From Gaiellales bacterium (GTDB lineage: Bacteria; Actinomycetota; Thermoleophilia; Gaiellales; JAICJC01), in the NCBI GenBank assembly GCA_036403155.1, contig DASWRM010000037.1, forward strand, positions 142,352-206,351: 64,000 nt of DNA, in the 5' to 3' direction. The first letter of the stretch is position 1. Each line of letters begins with the position of its first letter. Positions 43,417-51,608 of the stretch are shown here, one piece after another. The notes under the pieces were generated by a model that was given only the letters and a program-made list of their open reading frames with translations, did not search any database and was not told the origin of the DNA. The position numbers were made by a program, and so were the translations under genes.

Positions 43417-44306
43417 CCGCCGCGGACTTCGCCGACCAGCTCCCGCAGGCCGGCATCGCGCACGCGCTCGATGTCTTCGTGGTACTTCAGCACCGACCCG
43501 AGCGTCGCGTCGACGACGCCCGCGTCCAGCTCCTCCTGCCCCAGGGCGAGCAGCGCCTGCGTCCAGTCGATCGTCTCGGCCACGCCGGGCGCCTTCGCGA
43601 GGTCGAGCGCCCGCAGCTGCTGCACGAACGCGGCGGCCTGCGCGGCGAGCCGCTCCGGCACGCCCGGGACGCGGGCGCGCACGATCTCGATCTCGCGCTC
43701 GAGCGACGGGTGCCCGATCCAGTGGTACAGGCACCGCCGCTTGAGCGCGTCGTGCAGCTCGCGCGTCCGGTTGGAGGTGAGGATCACCGGCGGCCGGCGC
43801 TCGGCGCGGATCGTGCCGATCTCGGGGATCGTCACCTGGAAATCGGACAGCAGCTCGAGCAGGAACGCCTCGAACTCGTCGTCGGCGCGGTCGATCTCGT
43901 CGATCAGCAGCACCGGGGGCTGCGGGTCGCTGTTCTCGATCGCGTCGAGCAGCGGGCGGCGCTCCAGGAACTCGGGACCGAACAGCTCGTGCAGCCGCTC
44001 CTTGCCCCCGACCGCCTGGGCGGCCTCGAGCGTGCGGATGTACAGCAGCTGGCGGGTGTAGCTCCAGTCGTAGAGCGCGTGGGCGACGTCGATGCCCTCG
44101 TAGCACTGGAGCCGGATCAGGCGGCCGCCGGTGACGGCGGCGAGCACCTTGGCGAGCTCGGTCTTCCCGACCCCCGCCTCGCCCTCGAGCAGCAGCGGCT
44201 TCTCGAGCGCGAGCGAGAGGTGAAGCACGGTGGCGAGGCCCCGATCGGCCAGGTAGGCGTGCTCGCGGAGCGCTTCCGACAGCTCGTCGACGGTGTGCGG
44301 CGTCAT
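43413..44306 (-). CDS. MoxR-family AAA ATPase (CoxD-like)
   Basis: AAA+ ATPase of 297 residues. Walker A is LLLEGEAGVGKTELAK near residue 38, Walker B is VLLIDEIDRADDEFEAFLLELLSDF near 130, and sensor 1 is VILTSNRTRELHDALKRRCLYHW. The last block is diagnostic of the CoxD/MoxR group. MoxR ATPases act as chaperones that insert metal cofactors or assemble complexes together with a VWA partner, here the next gene (ATGA overlap). The ATG at 44306 is 30 bases from the stop of the upstream SDR gene. Confidence 0.92.
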   Translation of the reverse strand: MTPHTVDELSEALREHAYLADRGLATVLHLSLALEKPLLLEGEAGVGKTELAKVLAAVTGGRLIRLQCYEGIDVAHALYDWSYTRQLLYIRTLEAAQAVGGKERLHELFGPEFLERRPLLDAIENSDPQPPVLLIDEIDRADDEFEAFLLELLSDFQVTIPEIGTIRAERRPPVILTSNRTRELHDALKRRCLYHWIGHPSLEREIEIVRARVPGVPERLAAQAAAFVQQLRALDLAKAPGVAETIDWTQALLALGQEELDAGVVDATLGSVLKYHEDIERVRDAGLRELVGEVRGG

Positions 44307-44336
44307 CGAGTCAGGGTACCAGCGAAGGTTCAGCTG

Positions 44337-45089
44337 CTAGGCGGTAATGCCGGGCGCCGACGTGTGGGTGTTGTCGATGCCCCCGTCGATCACGATCGTC
44401 TGCCCGGTGATGTACCGGGCCCTGGGCGAGGCGAGGAACGCGATCGTGTCCCCCACCTCCTCGGCCGTGCCCAGCCGCCCCATCGGCACGAGCGCCGCGA
44501 GCTGCTCGAGGTCGTCGCCGTACCGGCGCATGCCCTCGGTGTCGATCCACCCCGGCGCCACGCAGACGATCCCGATGTCGTGCTTGCCCCACTCGAGCGA
44601 GAGCACCCGGGCGACCGCCTCCGTCCCCGCCCGGGCGGCGGACGAGTGCACCATGCCGGCGATGCCGCGCGTTGGGCACAGCACGACCGAGACGATGCGG
44701 CCGCCGCCGTTGCCGATCATCCAGCGCTTCGCCACCTGCTGCGTGAGGTACCACGGTGCGTCGAGGTTGAGGCGGCGCACGGCGGCCCACCCGTTCGGGG
44801 TGATGTCCTCGGCCGGCGCCATGAACTGCCCGCCCGCGTTGTTGACCAGCACGTCGATGCGGCCGAAGCGCTCGAGTGCGAGGTCGATCAGGCGGTCGGC
44901 GACCTCCTGCTCGCGGATGTCGCCGGCCAGCGCGGCGCATTCCTGCTCGCCGATCTCGGCCCGCACCGCGTCGAGCGGCTCCTGCCTGCGCCCGGCGATC
45001 ACCAGCCTGCAGCCATCGCGGTGCAGCGCCAGCGCCGTCGCCCGCCCGATGCCGGTGCCGCCTCCGGTGACGATCGCGACGCGGGTCAC
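44337..45089 (-). CDS. SDR oxidoreductase with atypical active site
   Basis: SDR-fold protein of 250 residues. The cofactor loop TGGGTGIGRATALAL, the NNAGGQFMAPAEDI block and the C-terminal YITGQTIVIDGG are normal. The usual YxxxK pair is absent: the region reads MVHSSAARAGTEAV, with arginine in place of lysine and no tyrosine. Relatives with HSSAAKAG are 2,4-dienoyl-CoA-reductase-like, so a fatty-acyl-CoA substrate is plausible, also because an enoyl-CoA hydratase gene is coupled upstream (GTGA). Activity may use other residues or be lost. The longer frame to 45857 is a shadow. Confidence 0.82.
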   Translation of the reverse strand: MTRVAIVTGGGTGIGRATALALHRDGCRLVIAGRRQEPLDAVRAEIGEQECAALAGDIREQEVADRLIDLALERFGRIDVLVNNAGGQFMAPAEDITPNGWAAVRRLNLDAPWYLTQQVAKRWMIGNGGGRIVSVVLCPTRGIAGMVHSSAARAGTEAVARVLSLEWGKHDIGIVCVAPGWIDTEGMRRYGDDLEQLAALVPMGRLGTAEEVGDTIAFLASPRARYITGQTIVIDGGIDNTHTSAPGITA

Positions 45090-45823
45090 GCGTCCGCCCG
45101 ATAGCTGTCCGCCGAGTGCGCGAGCATGCCCTGCGCAAGCTTCTCGGCGGCCAGCGAACCGGCCAGCGACATCTCGGCCGACCGGTCGATCAGGTCGCGT
45201 GTCACCTGGAGCGAGATCTGCGGCTGCTCGGCCATCTTCTGCGCCCACTCGAGCGCCGCATCCTCGGCCTCGCCGGCCGGGACGACGCGGTTGACGACGC
45301 CCAGCTCGAGCGCCCGCGCGGCATCGAACCGCTCGCCGAGCAGGATCAGCTCCTTCGCCCGCGCCGTGCCGAGCAGGCGCACCAGCCGCGTCATGCCGCC
45401 GGCGCTGGGAAGGATGCCGAGCGACACCTCGGGCAGCCCGAAGCGGGCCGTCTCGTCGGCGATGCGCAGGTCGGCGCTCAGAGCCAGCTCGAGGCCGCCG
45501 CCGATCGCCCAGCCGGAGATGGCCGCGATCGACGGCTGCGGGATCGCCGGGAGCAGCTCCCAGATCCGGCCCTGGTCGCGGTAGTAGCGCATCGTCTCCT
45601 CGGGGCTGGGGTCGGTGAACTCGGTCAGGTCGGCTCCCGCCGAGAACGCCTTCGCCGAGCCGGCGATCACGACCACCCTGCTGCCCGAGACCTGGTCGGA
45701 CGCGATCGCCTCGATCAGCTCGGCGGCCAGCTCGGAGCTGAGCGCGTTCAGCTTCGCCTCCCGCTGGAGGCGTACGACGCAGACGTCGCCGTGGCGCGTC
45801 GTCGAGACGAGATCGCCGCTCAT
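45086..45823 (-). CDS. Enoyl-CoA hydratase/isomerase family protein
   Basis: Crotonase-fold protein of 245 residues. It shows the oxyanion loops SAKAFSAGADLTEF and ISGWAIGGGLELALSADLRIA, then FGLPEVSLGILPSAGGMTRL with the catalytic glutamates placed as in enoyl-CoA hydratases. It likely acts in beta-oxidation or degradation of a CoA-bound acid, together with the coupled SDR. ATG 45823 follows a TATCGT box by eight bases. It is divergent from the GGDEF gene pair, 79 bp away. Confidence 0.88.
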   Translation of the reverse strand: MSGDLVSTTRHGDVCVVRLQREAKLNALSSELAAELIEAIASDQVSGSRVVVIAGSAKAFSAGADLTEFTDPSPEETMRYYRDQGRIWELLPAIPQPSIAAISGWAIGGGLELALSADLRIADETARFGLPEVSLGILPSAGGMTRLVRLLGTARAKELILLGERFDAARALELGVVNRVVPAGEAEDAALEWAQKMAEQPQISLQVTRDLIDRSAEMSLAGSLAAEKLAQGMLAHSADSYRADA

Positions 45824-45831
45824 GGCGGGCG

Positions 45832-45837
45832 ACGATA
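45832..45837 (-). promoter_or_regulatory. -10 box for the enoyl-CoA hydratase operon
   Basis: TATCGT on the minus strand, eight bases before ATG 45823. It supports a leaderless transcript and this start. Confidence 0.45.
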
Positions 45838-45902
45838 GCCGACCGGCACGGCGCCATGCCGATGGTTCAGTCTCGCGCGCGCGATGCCGATACATCTGCC
45901 AC

Positions 45903-46925
45903 ATGTCCGGCCGGCGCCGCACCCCCGAGCGCGACCGGCGCGAAATCGAAGTCCTGCACCGCGTCGCAGTCGCCCTCTCGCAATCGCTCTCGACCAGCGA
46001 GGTGCTGCGCGCGCTCACGCGCGAGCTCGTCCAGGGAATCGACCGGGCCTCGGAGTGCGCGATCTCGATGTGGGACGAGCAGCGCGACCTCCTGATCGAC
46101 GCGGCCGCCTACACGGTGCACGGCCCGCCGGCGTGGCCCCGCGGGCAGGTCGAGAATCCGCTCTCCGACTACCCCGCGACGCGCGAGCTGCTGCAGCGCG
46201 GGCGCGGCCACGGCGAGTACCGGATGTCGGACCCGGCGCTCTCGCCGAACGACCGCGAGGTGCTCGAGGTGTGGGCCTGGCGGTCGATGATCGAGCTGCC
46301 GCTGGTCGTCGAGGGCCGCTCCGTCGGGTTGATCGAGGTGGCCGACCACCGCTCGGCGCGGCGGTGGTCGCGCCGCGACATCGAGTTCTGCCAGACGGTC
46401 GCCAGCCAGGCGGCCTTGGCCGTGCGAAACGCGCAGCTGTACGAGGATCTGCAGCAGCGGGCCGACCGCGACTCGCTCACCGATCTGCTGAACCACCGCG
46501 CGTTCTACGAGCGCCTGAGCCAGGAGCTCGCCCGGGCCAGGCGCGACGGCTCGCGAGTGGGCGTGATCGCACTCGACCTCGACGACTTCAAGGCGATCAA
46601 CGACTCGCAGGGGCACCTGGCCGGGGACAAGGTGCTCGCCTTGACGGCCGCGGCGATCCGCAGCTGCTCCCGGCAGAGCGACGTCGGCGGCCGGCTGGGC
46701 GGCGACGAGTTCGCGCTGATCCTGCCCGGCGCCGGACCGGAGATCGAGCTGGTCGCCCGGCGGATGCTGGCCACCGTCTCCCGCAAGGCCGGCGTCTCGG
46801 CGTCGCTTGGCATCGCGCTGGCGGAGCCGGACGACGTCGATGCCCTGCTCGTCATGGGCCGGGCCGACCGCTCGCTGATCGAGGCGAAGCGGGCCGGCAA
46901 GCGCACCTTCAGGCTGTCGGCATGA
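45903..46925 (+). CDS. GAF-GGDEF diguanylate cyclase
   Basis: Protein of 340 residues: an N-terminal helix, a GAF sensor domain (about 15-170) and a GGDEF domain (about 178-340). The active site is intact, G266-G267-D268-E269-F270, and LDLDDFKAINDSQGHLAGD is canonical, so it should make cyclic di-GMP. No inhibitory RxxD site is plain before the GGDEF motif. There is no membrane segment, so sensing is cytoplasmic. It is followed by a same-length paralogue with a broken active site, coupled by ATGA. Confidence 0.9.
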   Translation: MSGRRRTPERDRREIEVLHRVAVALSQSLSTSEVLRALTRELVQGIDRASECAISMWDEQRDLLIDAAAYTVHGPPAWPRGQVENPLSDYPATRELLQRGRGHGEYRMSDPALSPNDREVLEVWAWRSMIELPLVVEGRSVGLIEVADHRSARRWSRRDIEFCQTVASQAALAVRNAQLYEDLQQRADRDSLTDLLNHRAFYERLSQELARARRDGSRVGVIALDLDDFKAINDSQGHLAGDKVLALTAAAIRSCSRQSDVGGRLGGDEFALILPGAGPEIELVARRMLATVSRKAGVSASLGIALAEPDDVDALLVMGRADRSLIEAKRAGKRTFRLSA

Positions 46926-47944
46926 CCAGGCGCTTCGCACCCAGCCAGCGCGACCGCCGCGAGCTCGAGGTGCTCCACCGCCTGGCGGTGGAGCTGCCGC
47001 GCACGTCGTCGCTCGTCAGCGTCACCGACATGCTTGCGACCGAGCTCGTCCAGGGCGTGGAGCGGGTGAGCGAGTGCACGATCTCCTCATGGAGCGCCGA
47101 GGACGACGCGCTCCTCATCCTCTCGGTGTACGACGAGGAATCGGGAATCGTCGACAGCCACCGCGGCGACCGGTTCCCGCTCACCGACTGGCCCCAGAAC
47201 CGGACGCTGCTCGAGGAGGGCAGGGCCTTCTGCGAGTACCACCACGACGACCCGGACTGGAACGACGTGGTCCGCGGCCAGGTGGCCGAGTGGGGCTGGA
47301 GAAGCTGGGTCGCGCTGCCGCTGGTGGTCGAGAACCGGTCGGTCGGGCTGATCGAGGTGGCGGACTACGCGGGCGACGACCGCTGGTCGCCGCGCGATGT
47401 CGCGTTCTGCCAGACGATCTCGAGCCATGCCGCGATGGCCGTGCGCAACGCCGAGCTGCACGACCACGTGCGCCGCCAGGTGCTCCAGGACGCGCTGACG
47501 GGCCTGCTCAACCACCGCGGCCTGCACGAGCGGGTCGAGGCGGAGCTCGCGTCCGCCCAGCTGCGCGGCGGAGAGCTGGCCGTGATCGCGATCGACCTCG
47601 ACGACTTCCGCATGGTCAACGACCGCGAGGGCCATCTCGCAGGCGACCGCATGCTGCGGCGGGTCGCCGAGACGCTTCGCGAGGCGTGCCGTGAGGGCGA
47701 CGCGGCCGGCCGCGTCGGCGGCGATGCGTTCGTGCTGGTGCTGCCGGGGCTGGGCGAGGAGGCCGAGGCGGTGGCGCGGCGGCTGGTGACGCAGATCGCA
47801 CGGCGCACCGGCACGTCGGTGTCGGCCGGCGTCTCCTCCATGCGGCCCGGCGAGCTGGACGCGATCTCGCTGATCGACCGCGCCCACCGCGGCCTGGCGG
47901 AGGCCAAGCTCGCGGGCAAGGACACGTTCCGGCTCTCCGCGTAG
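46922..47944 (+). CDS. GAF-GGDEF protein with degenerate active site
   Basis: Paralogue of the preceding gene with exactly the same length (340 residues) and domain order, and many shared blocks (SVGLIEVADY, DVAFCQTISSHAAMAVRNAELHD). Its GGDEF motif reads G266-G267-D268-A269-F270: the metal-binding glutamate is alanine, so cyclase activity is probably lost. IDLDDFRMVNDREGHLAGD is otherwise kept, so the fold and perhaps GTP or effector binding remain. It probably regulates or dimerises with the active partner, with which it is translationally coupled. Confidence 0.9.
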   Translation: MTRRFAPSQRDRRELEVLHRLAVELPRTSSLVSVTDMLATELVQGVERVSECTISSWSAEDDALLILSVYDEESGIVDSHRGDRFPLTDWPQNRTLLEEGRAFCEYHHDDPDWNDVVRGQVAEWGWRSWVALPLVVENRSVGLIEVADYAGDDRWSPRDVAFCQTISSHAAMAVRNAELHDHVRRQVLQDALTGLLNHRGLHERVEAELASAQLRGGELAVIAIDLDDFRMVNDREGHLAGDRMLRRVAETLREACREGDAAGRVGGDAFVLVLPGLGEEAEAVARRLVTQIARRTGTSVSAGVSSMRPGELDAISLIDRAHRGLAEAKLAGKDTFRLSA

Positions 47945-47955
47945 ATACCGAGGTC

Positions 47956-47961
47956 TACCCT
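47956..47961 (+). promoter_or_regulatory. -10 box for the sugar dehydrogenase gene
   Basis: TACCCT seven bases before GTG 47969, and only 11 bases after the stop of the GGDEF pair. A leaderless start is suggested. Confidence 0.4.
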
Positions 47962-47968
47962 GCGAAGC

Positions 47969-49057
47969 GTGCTCCGCTCGCTGGTCTGCTGCTCGCTGAT
48001 CGTCCTGGCCGCGGCGTGCAACGGGGGCAACGGATCCGGCAGCGCCGCATCCACGCCGGCAACGCAGGGCGGCGGCCGGCTCGCGCTCGAGCCCGTGGCG
48101 ACCGGCCTCGATTCGCCCGTCGACGTCGCCGCCGTGCCCGGCACGAGCGACCTCGCGGTCGTCGAGAAGTCCGGACGGCTGCTCGTCCTGCGAGACGGGC
48201 GGCCGCTGCCCCGGCCGCTGCTCGACCTGCGCGGAAAGGTGTCGACCGGGAGCGAGCAGGGGCTGCTGTCCGTGGCGTTCGACCCTCGGTACGAGCGCAC
48301 CCACCTGGCGTACGTCGACTACACGGATCTCGCCGGCGACACGCACATCGCCAGGCTGGACACCACCACGGGCCGGCTGACGACCCTCCTGTTCGTGAAC
48401 CAGCCCTATGCGAATCACAATGGAGGCGGCCTGGCGTTCGGCCCGGACGGCCTGCTCTATGTCGGCATGGGCGACGGCGGTAGCGAGGGCGACCCGCAGG
48501 GCAACGGCCAGAACCGCGGCGCGCTGCTCGCCAAGATCCTGCGGCTCGACGTGCACCGTCAGGGCGGCGCCCCCGAGCGCTATGCCTATGGCGTGCGCAA
48601 TCCGTGGCGGATCGCCTTCGACTCCCAGAGCGGAGACCTCTGGATCGGGGACGTCGGCCAGAACCGGTGGGAGGAGATCGACCGCCTGCCGGCGGGCACC
48701 CCGCCCGGCTCGAACCTCGGCTGGAATGCGTACGAGGCACGCGAGCCGTACCACGGTCAGCCCGCGGACCGGTCGCGGCTGGTCTGGCCGGTCGCCGCGT
48801 ATTCGCACGACGTCGGCTGCTCCGTCACGGGCGGCGTCGTGGTGCGTGGCGGGCCGGTGCGGCAGCTGCGTGGGGCGTATGTCTACGGCGACTTCTGCAG
48901 CGGCCGGCTGTGGGCTCTGCACGCGCAGGGCGGCCGTCCGCGGTCGCTGGCGGTTCCCTCGCTCCAGGGGGTCGACGCCTTCGCGCAGGACGCGTCGGGC
49001 TCGCTGCTCGCGGTGACGCTGGGCGGACGTGTTGTCCGCTTCGTCACGAGGCGGTGA
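47969..49057 (+). CDS. PQQ-type sugar dehydrogenase lipoprotein (GSDH family)
   Basis: Exported protein of 362 residues with a lipoprotein-type start: SLIVLAAAC with the cysteine at residue 17, followed by a glycine-serine-rich linker. The rest is a six-bladed glucose/sorbosone dehydrogenase propeller: GLDSPVDVAAVPGTSDLAVVEK, GLLSVAFDPRY, NHNGGGLAFGPDGLLYVGMGDGG, YGVRNPWRIAFD, GDVGQNRWEEID and YVYGDFCSGRLW. Such proteins often use PQQ to oxidise sugars outside the membrane; whether this one binds PQQ is unproven. Confidence 0.88.
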   Translation: MLRSLVCCSLIVLAAACNGGNGSGSAASTPATQGGGRLALEPVATGLDSPVDVAAVPGTSDLAVVEKSGRLLVLRDGRPLPRPLLDLRGKVSTGSEQGLLSVAFDPRYERTHLAYVDYTDLAGDTHIARLDTTTGRLTTLLFVNQPYANHNGGGLAFGPDGLLYVGMGDGGSEGDPQGNGQNRGALLAKILRLDVHRQGGAPERYAYGVRNPWRIAFDSQSGDLWIGDVGQNRWEEIDRLPAGTPPGSNLGWNAYEAREPYHGQPADRSRLVWPVAAYSHDVGCSVTGGVVVRGGPVRQLRGAYVYGDFCSGRLWALHAQGGRPRSLAVPSLQGVDAFAQDASGSLLAVTLGGRVVRFVTRR

Positions 49058-49085
49058 ACGGCGAGCCGTCGGCGGATCTCGGCTC

Positions 49086-49091
49086 TACACT
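49086..49091 (+). promoter_or_regulatory. -10 box for the HNH endonuclease gene
   Basis: TACACT 14 bases before GTG 49106. The transcript would have a leader of only about seven bases. Confidence 0.35.
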
Positions 49092-49105
49092 TACCGTCGA
49101 CAACC

Positions 49106-49648
49106 GTGGAGGGTGACGCGATCCGCTGTCTGCTGCTTGACGCCACGATGCGACCGACCAGCCTCGTCTCGCGCGAGCGCGCGGTGACGCTCGTCGTCTG
49201 CGGCGGCGCCCAGGTGATCGCGGAGGACGAGTCAGTCGTCTACCGGTCGCAGCGGCTCCGGCTGGCGCTGCCCGTGATCCTGCAGGTGCCGGCCTACGTC
49301 GAGCTGCGCCCGATCGTCAAGCACACGGTCGTCCGCCGCGTGCTGTTCTGCCGCGACAGCTGGCGGTGCGCCTACTGCGGACGCGAGGGAGGGCCCCGCG
49401 ATCTCACCGTCGACCACGTCAAGCCGCTGTCACGGGGCGGGGAGCACCGGTGGGACAACGTCGTCTCGGCGTGCCGGCGATGCAACCACCGAAAGGGCAA
49501 CCGCCTGCCGTGGGAGGCGGGCATGTACCCGCGAAACGTCCCGAAGCGGCCGGACATGGTGCAGGTCGCGTGGGCCGGACGGCTCACCCACCCCCTGCAG
49601 CGGCAGTACGTCGCACAGTGGCACAAGGTGCCCGAGGCGGTGCTCTAG
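49106..49648 (+). CDS. HNH endonuclease
   Basis: Protein of 180 residues. The C-terminal half has the HNH nuclease with zinc-binding CxxC pairs: CAYCGREGG, then DLTVDHVKPLSRGGEHRWDNVVSACRRCNHRKGNRL. The N-terminal 80 residues (CLLLDATMRPTSLVSRERAVTLVVCGGAQVI) are the usual partner region of this actinobacterial HNH type, widespread as a single chromosomal gene. It is not part of a restriction or mobile cluster here. Its natural DNA substrate is unknown. Confidence 0.88.
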   Translation: MEGDAIRCLLLDATMRPTSLVSRERAVTLVVCGGAQVIAEDESVVYRSQRLRLALPVILQVPAYVELRPIVKHTVVRRVLFCRDSWRCAYCGREGGPRDLTVDHVKPLSRGGEHRWDNVVSACRRCNHRKGNRLPWEAGMYPRNVPKRPDMVQVAWAGRLTHPLQRQYVAQWHKVPEAVL

Positions 49649-49649
49649 C

Positions 49650-50510
49650 TCAGGCCTGCGCCGCGGCGCGGAGCGCGGCCTGCATCTGCGCCGCGACCGT
49701 TCCCGGCCGTCCGTCGCCCACCTGTGCGTCGTCGATGGAGACAACGGGCATGACCTCGCGCACGCTGGAGCTCGTGAAGACCTCCGCAGCACCCCGCAGG
49801 CGGTCGACGGCGAAGGCATCCTCGACCACCTGAAGGCCGCGGTCGCGAGCGGCGGCGAGCAGCGTGTCGCGCGTCACGCCGGCGAGGATGCCGAGGTCGA
49901 GCGACGGCGTGCACAGCACGTCGCCCTGCACGAACCAGACGTTGGACGTCGGCCCTTCGAGCACGATGTCCTCCGCCGACAGGAACAGCGCGTCGTCGGC
50001 ACCGCGCCGGTTCGCCTCGCGCACCGCTGCCATGTTGACGGCATAGCTGGTCGATTTCACGCCCGGCAACAGCCACGGCGACGAGCGCCGGGCGTGCGCA
50101 CCGATCGCGAGCTGCAGCGTCGCCAGCCGGACACCGCGGCTGCGGGTCTCCTCCAGGCCGCCCGGCAGCGCCGTGACCAGCGCGAAGCCGACACCCCGCT
50201 CGTCGTGCTCACGGCCGCCTGTCCACACGACGCGCAGGACGCAGTCCGGCGTTGCCGCGGCGGCCACGGCCTCGGCGGACAGGGGGCCCAGCCGTGCCGG
50301 GTCCGGGGCAGGCAGCCCCAGCACCTCGGCGGATCCGGCGAGGCGCTGGAGGTGGGCATCGAGGCGGAACGGCCGGCCGCCGTACACCCGCATCGTCTCG
50401 AAGGCAGCGCGGCCGCGCAGCACGCCCGCGTCGTCCGCATGCAGCCACGGCTGCGACGGGTCGACGACACCCTGCCCGAGCACCGCGAGCGCCAGCGGGT
50501 CCGGGGTCAC
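49650..50510 (-). CDS. Class IV PLP aminotransferase/aminodeoxychorismate lyase
   Basis: PLP-dependent enzyme of 286 residues. It shows DDAGVLRGRAAFETMRVYGGRPFRLDAHLQRL at the N-terminus, the cofactor lysine in PGVKSTSYAVNMAAVREANRRGADDALFL, and EGPTSNVWFV near 195, in family order. This group includes branched-chain and D-amino acid aminotransferases and aminodeoxychorismate lyase (PabC). Length and the EGPTSNVW signature do not separate these; PabC or a BCAT role are both possible, the latter attractive because the window has the ilv-leu pathway but no other ilvE candidate. GTG 50510 overlaps the upstream gene. Confidence 0.82.
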   Translation of the reverse strand: MTPDPLALAVLGQGVVDPSQPWLHADDAGVLRGRAAFETMRVYGGRPFRLDAHLQRLAGSAEVLGLPAPDPARLGPLSAEAVAAAATPDCVLRVVWTGGREHDERGVGFALVTALPGGLEETRSRGVRLATLQLAIGAHARRSSPWLLPGVKSTSYAVNMAAVREANRRGADDALFLSAEDIVLEGPTSNVWFVQGDVLCTPSLDLGILAGVTRDTLLAAARDRGLQVVEDAFAVDRLRGAAEVFTSSSVREVMPVVSIDDAQVGDGRPGTVAAQMQAALRAAAQA

Positions 50511-51124
50511 GCCTCGAGGGAGTCGCGTGCCGGGTCGGCGGCCGGGTCTCCCGCCGGAAGCACGTCGTGCGACCACTCGCGCTGCTTCCACGCGGGCACC
50601 GGCGTCTCGCACTCCGCCCGCGGCACGAACCGCGACCGCTCCACGAGCCGCATCCGGTGGATGTACCGCGGGCAGTTGGGATAGACGCGCCGTGTGCGCA
50701 CCCGGACGACCAGTTGCGCCTCCGGGTATTCCTCGCAGAGGGGGTCGTCCTCGTCGATGGTCGCCTCGCCCTCGACCCGCATGCGGCGCCGGCGCTCGAA
50801 GTCGATGAAGAGCAGGCCGACGTGCGGGTTCTCGAGCACGTTCCCGGCCGACAGGAACATCCCGTTGCCGTCGTAGACCGGGAAGGCGAGCGTATGCTCG
50901 TCCAGCACCCGCACGAACCCCGGCTCGCCGCCCTTGTAGCTGCAGGTCGGGTGTCCGTCGGCGTCCGCCGTCGCGAGGAAGAACATGTCCATGCGCTCGA
51001 TGAACGCCCGGTCATCGTCGTCGACCGCGTCGCTGACCAGCCGCTCGTCGATGCGATCGGCGAGGCGCCGGGTGTCGAACCGGTCCTGCAGCCGGCGGCT
51101 GCCGTCGTGATAGGCCCGCGACAT
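50507..51124 (-). CDS. Pyridoxamine 5'-phosphate oxidase-like flavin protein
   Basis: Split-barrel FMN-binding fold of 205 residues: [42 protein letters not shown], then [25 protein letters not shown]. The PNPOx-like group contains oxidases, F420-dependent reductases and heme-binding members; without more I assign only the fold. It starts at ATG 51124, eight bases after TAGTGT, and is coupled to the class IV PLP enzyme gene, which would suit a pyridoxal-related role. Confidence 0.8.
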   Translation of the reverse strand: MSRAYHDGSRRLQDRFDTRRLADRIDERLVSDAVDDDDRAFIERMDMFFLATADADGHPTCSYKGGEPGFVRVLDEHTLAFPVYDGNGMFLSAGNVLENPHVGLLFIDFERRRRMRVEGEATIDEDDPLCEEYPEAQLVVRVRTRRVYPNCPRYIHRMRLVERSRFVPRAECETPVPAWKQREWSHDVLPAGDPAADPARDSLEA

Positions 51125-51131
51125 CGGGCTC

Positions 51132-51138
51132 TACACTA
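51132..51138. promoter_or_regulatory. Overlapping divergent -10 boxes for rnhA and the PNPOx-like gene
   Basis: The seven bases TACACTA serve both strands. On plus, TACACT (51132-51137) lies six bases before the rnhA GTG 51144. On minus, TAGTGT (51138-51133) lies eight bases before ATG 51124. The two boxes share five base pairs, so the genes, which start only 19 bp apart, would be transcribed from a symmetric core. Confidence 0.6.
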
Positions 51139-51143
51139 GCCGT

Positions 51144-51608
51144 GTGGCCGAGGGGTCGGAGAACGGCATGGTGGAGCTCTGGACGGACGGCGCCTGCTCG
51201 GGCAATCCCGGTCCCGGTGGATGGGGCGCCATCCTGCGCTGGAACGGCCACGAACGCGAGCTGTCGGGAGGGGAGCCGGAGACCACGAACAACCGGATGG
51301 AGCTGATGTCCGTGATCATGGGGCTCGCCGCCATCAGCCGGCCGATGGACGTCGTCGTCCACACCGACTCGGCGTACATCCAGCATGCCTTCACCAAGGG
51401 CTGGCTCGAGCAGTGGCAGCGGAACGGCTGGCGCACCGCCGCGAAGAAGCCGGTGAAGAACCAGGACCTCTGGCAGCGCCTGGCCGAGGAGGCGGGCCGC
51501 CACAGCGTGCGGTTCGAGCTCGTGCCCGGGCACTCGGGAATCGACCTCAACGAGCGCGCCGACCAGCTCGCGGTGGCGGAGCGCGAGCGCTACGCGCCGG
51601 CCCGATGA
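51144..51608 (+). CDS. rnhA: Ribonuclease HI
   Basis: Removes RNA from RNA-DNA hybrids, such as R-loops and replication primers. The protein is 154 residues. Catalytic acids are D15 in [19 protein letters not shown]53 in [12 protein letters not shown]74 in VHTDSAYI and the last in ERADQLA. GTNGW-type [26 protein letters not shown] is the basic handle region of the E. coli type. GTG 51144 fits a six-base gap from TACACT. Its stop overlaps the next gene as ATGA. Confidence 0.95.
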   Translation: MAEGSENGMVELWTDGACSGNPGPGGWGAILRWNGHERELSGGEPETTNNRMELMSVIMGLAAISRPMDVVVHTDSAYIQHAFTKGWLEQWQRNGWRTAAKKPVKNQDLWQRLAEEAGRHSVRFELVPGHSGIDLNERADQLAVAERERYAPAR

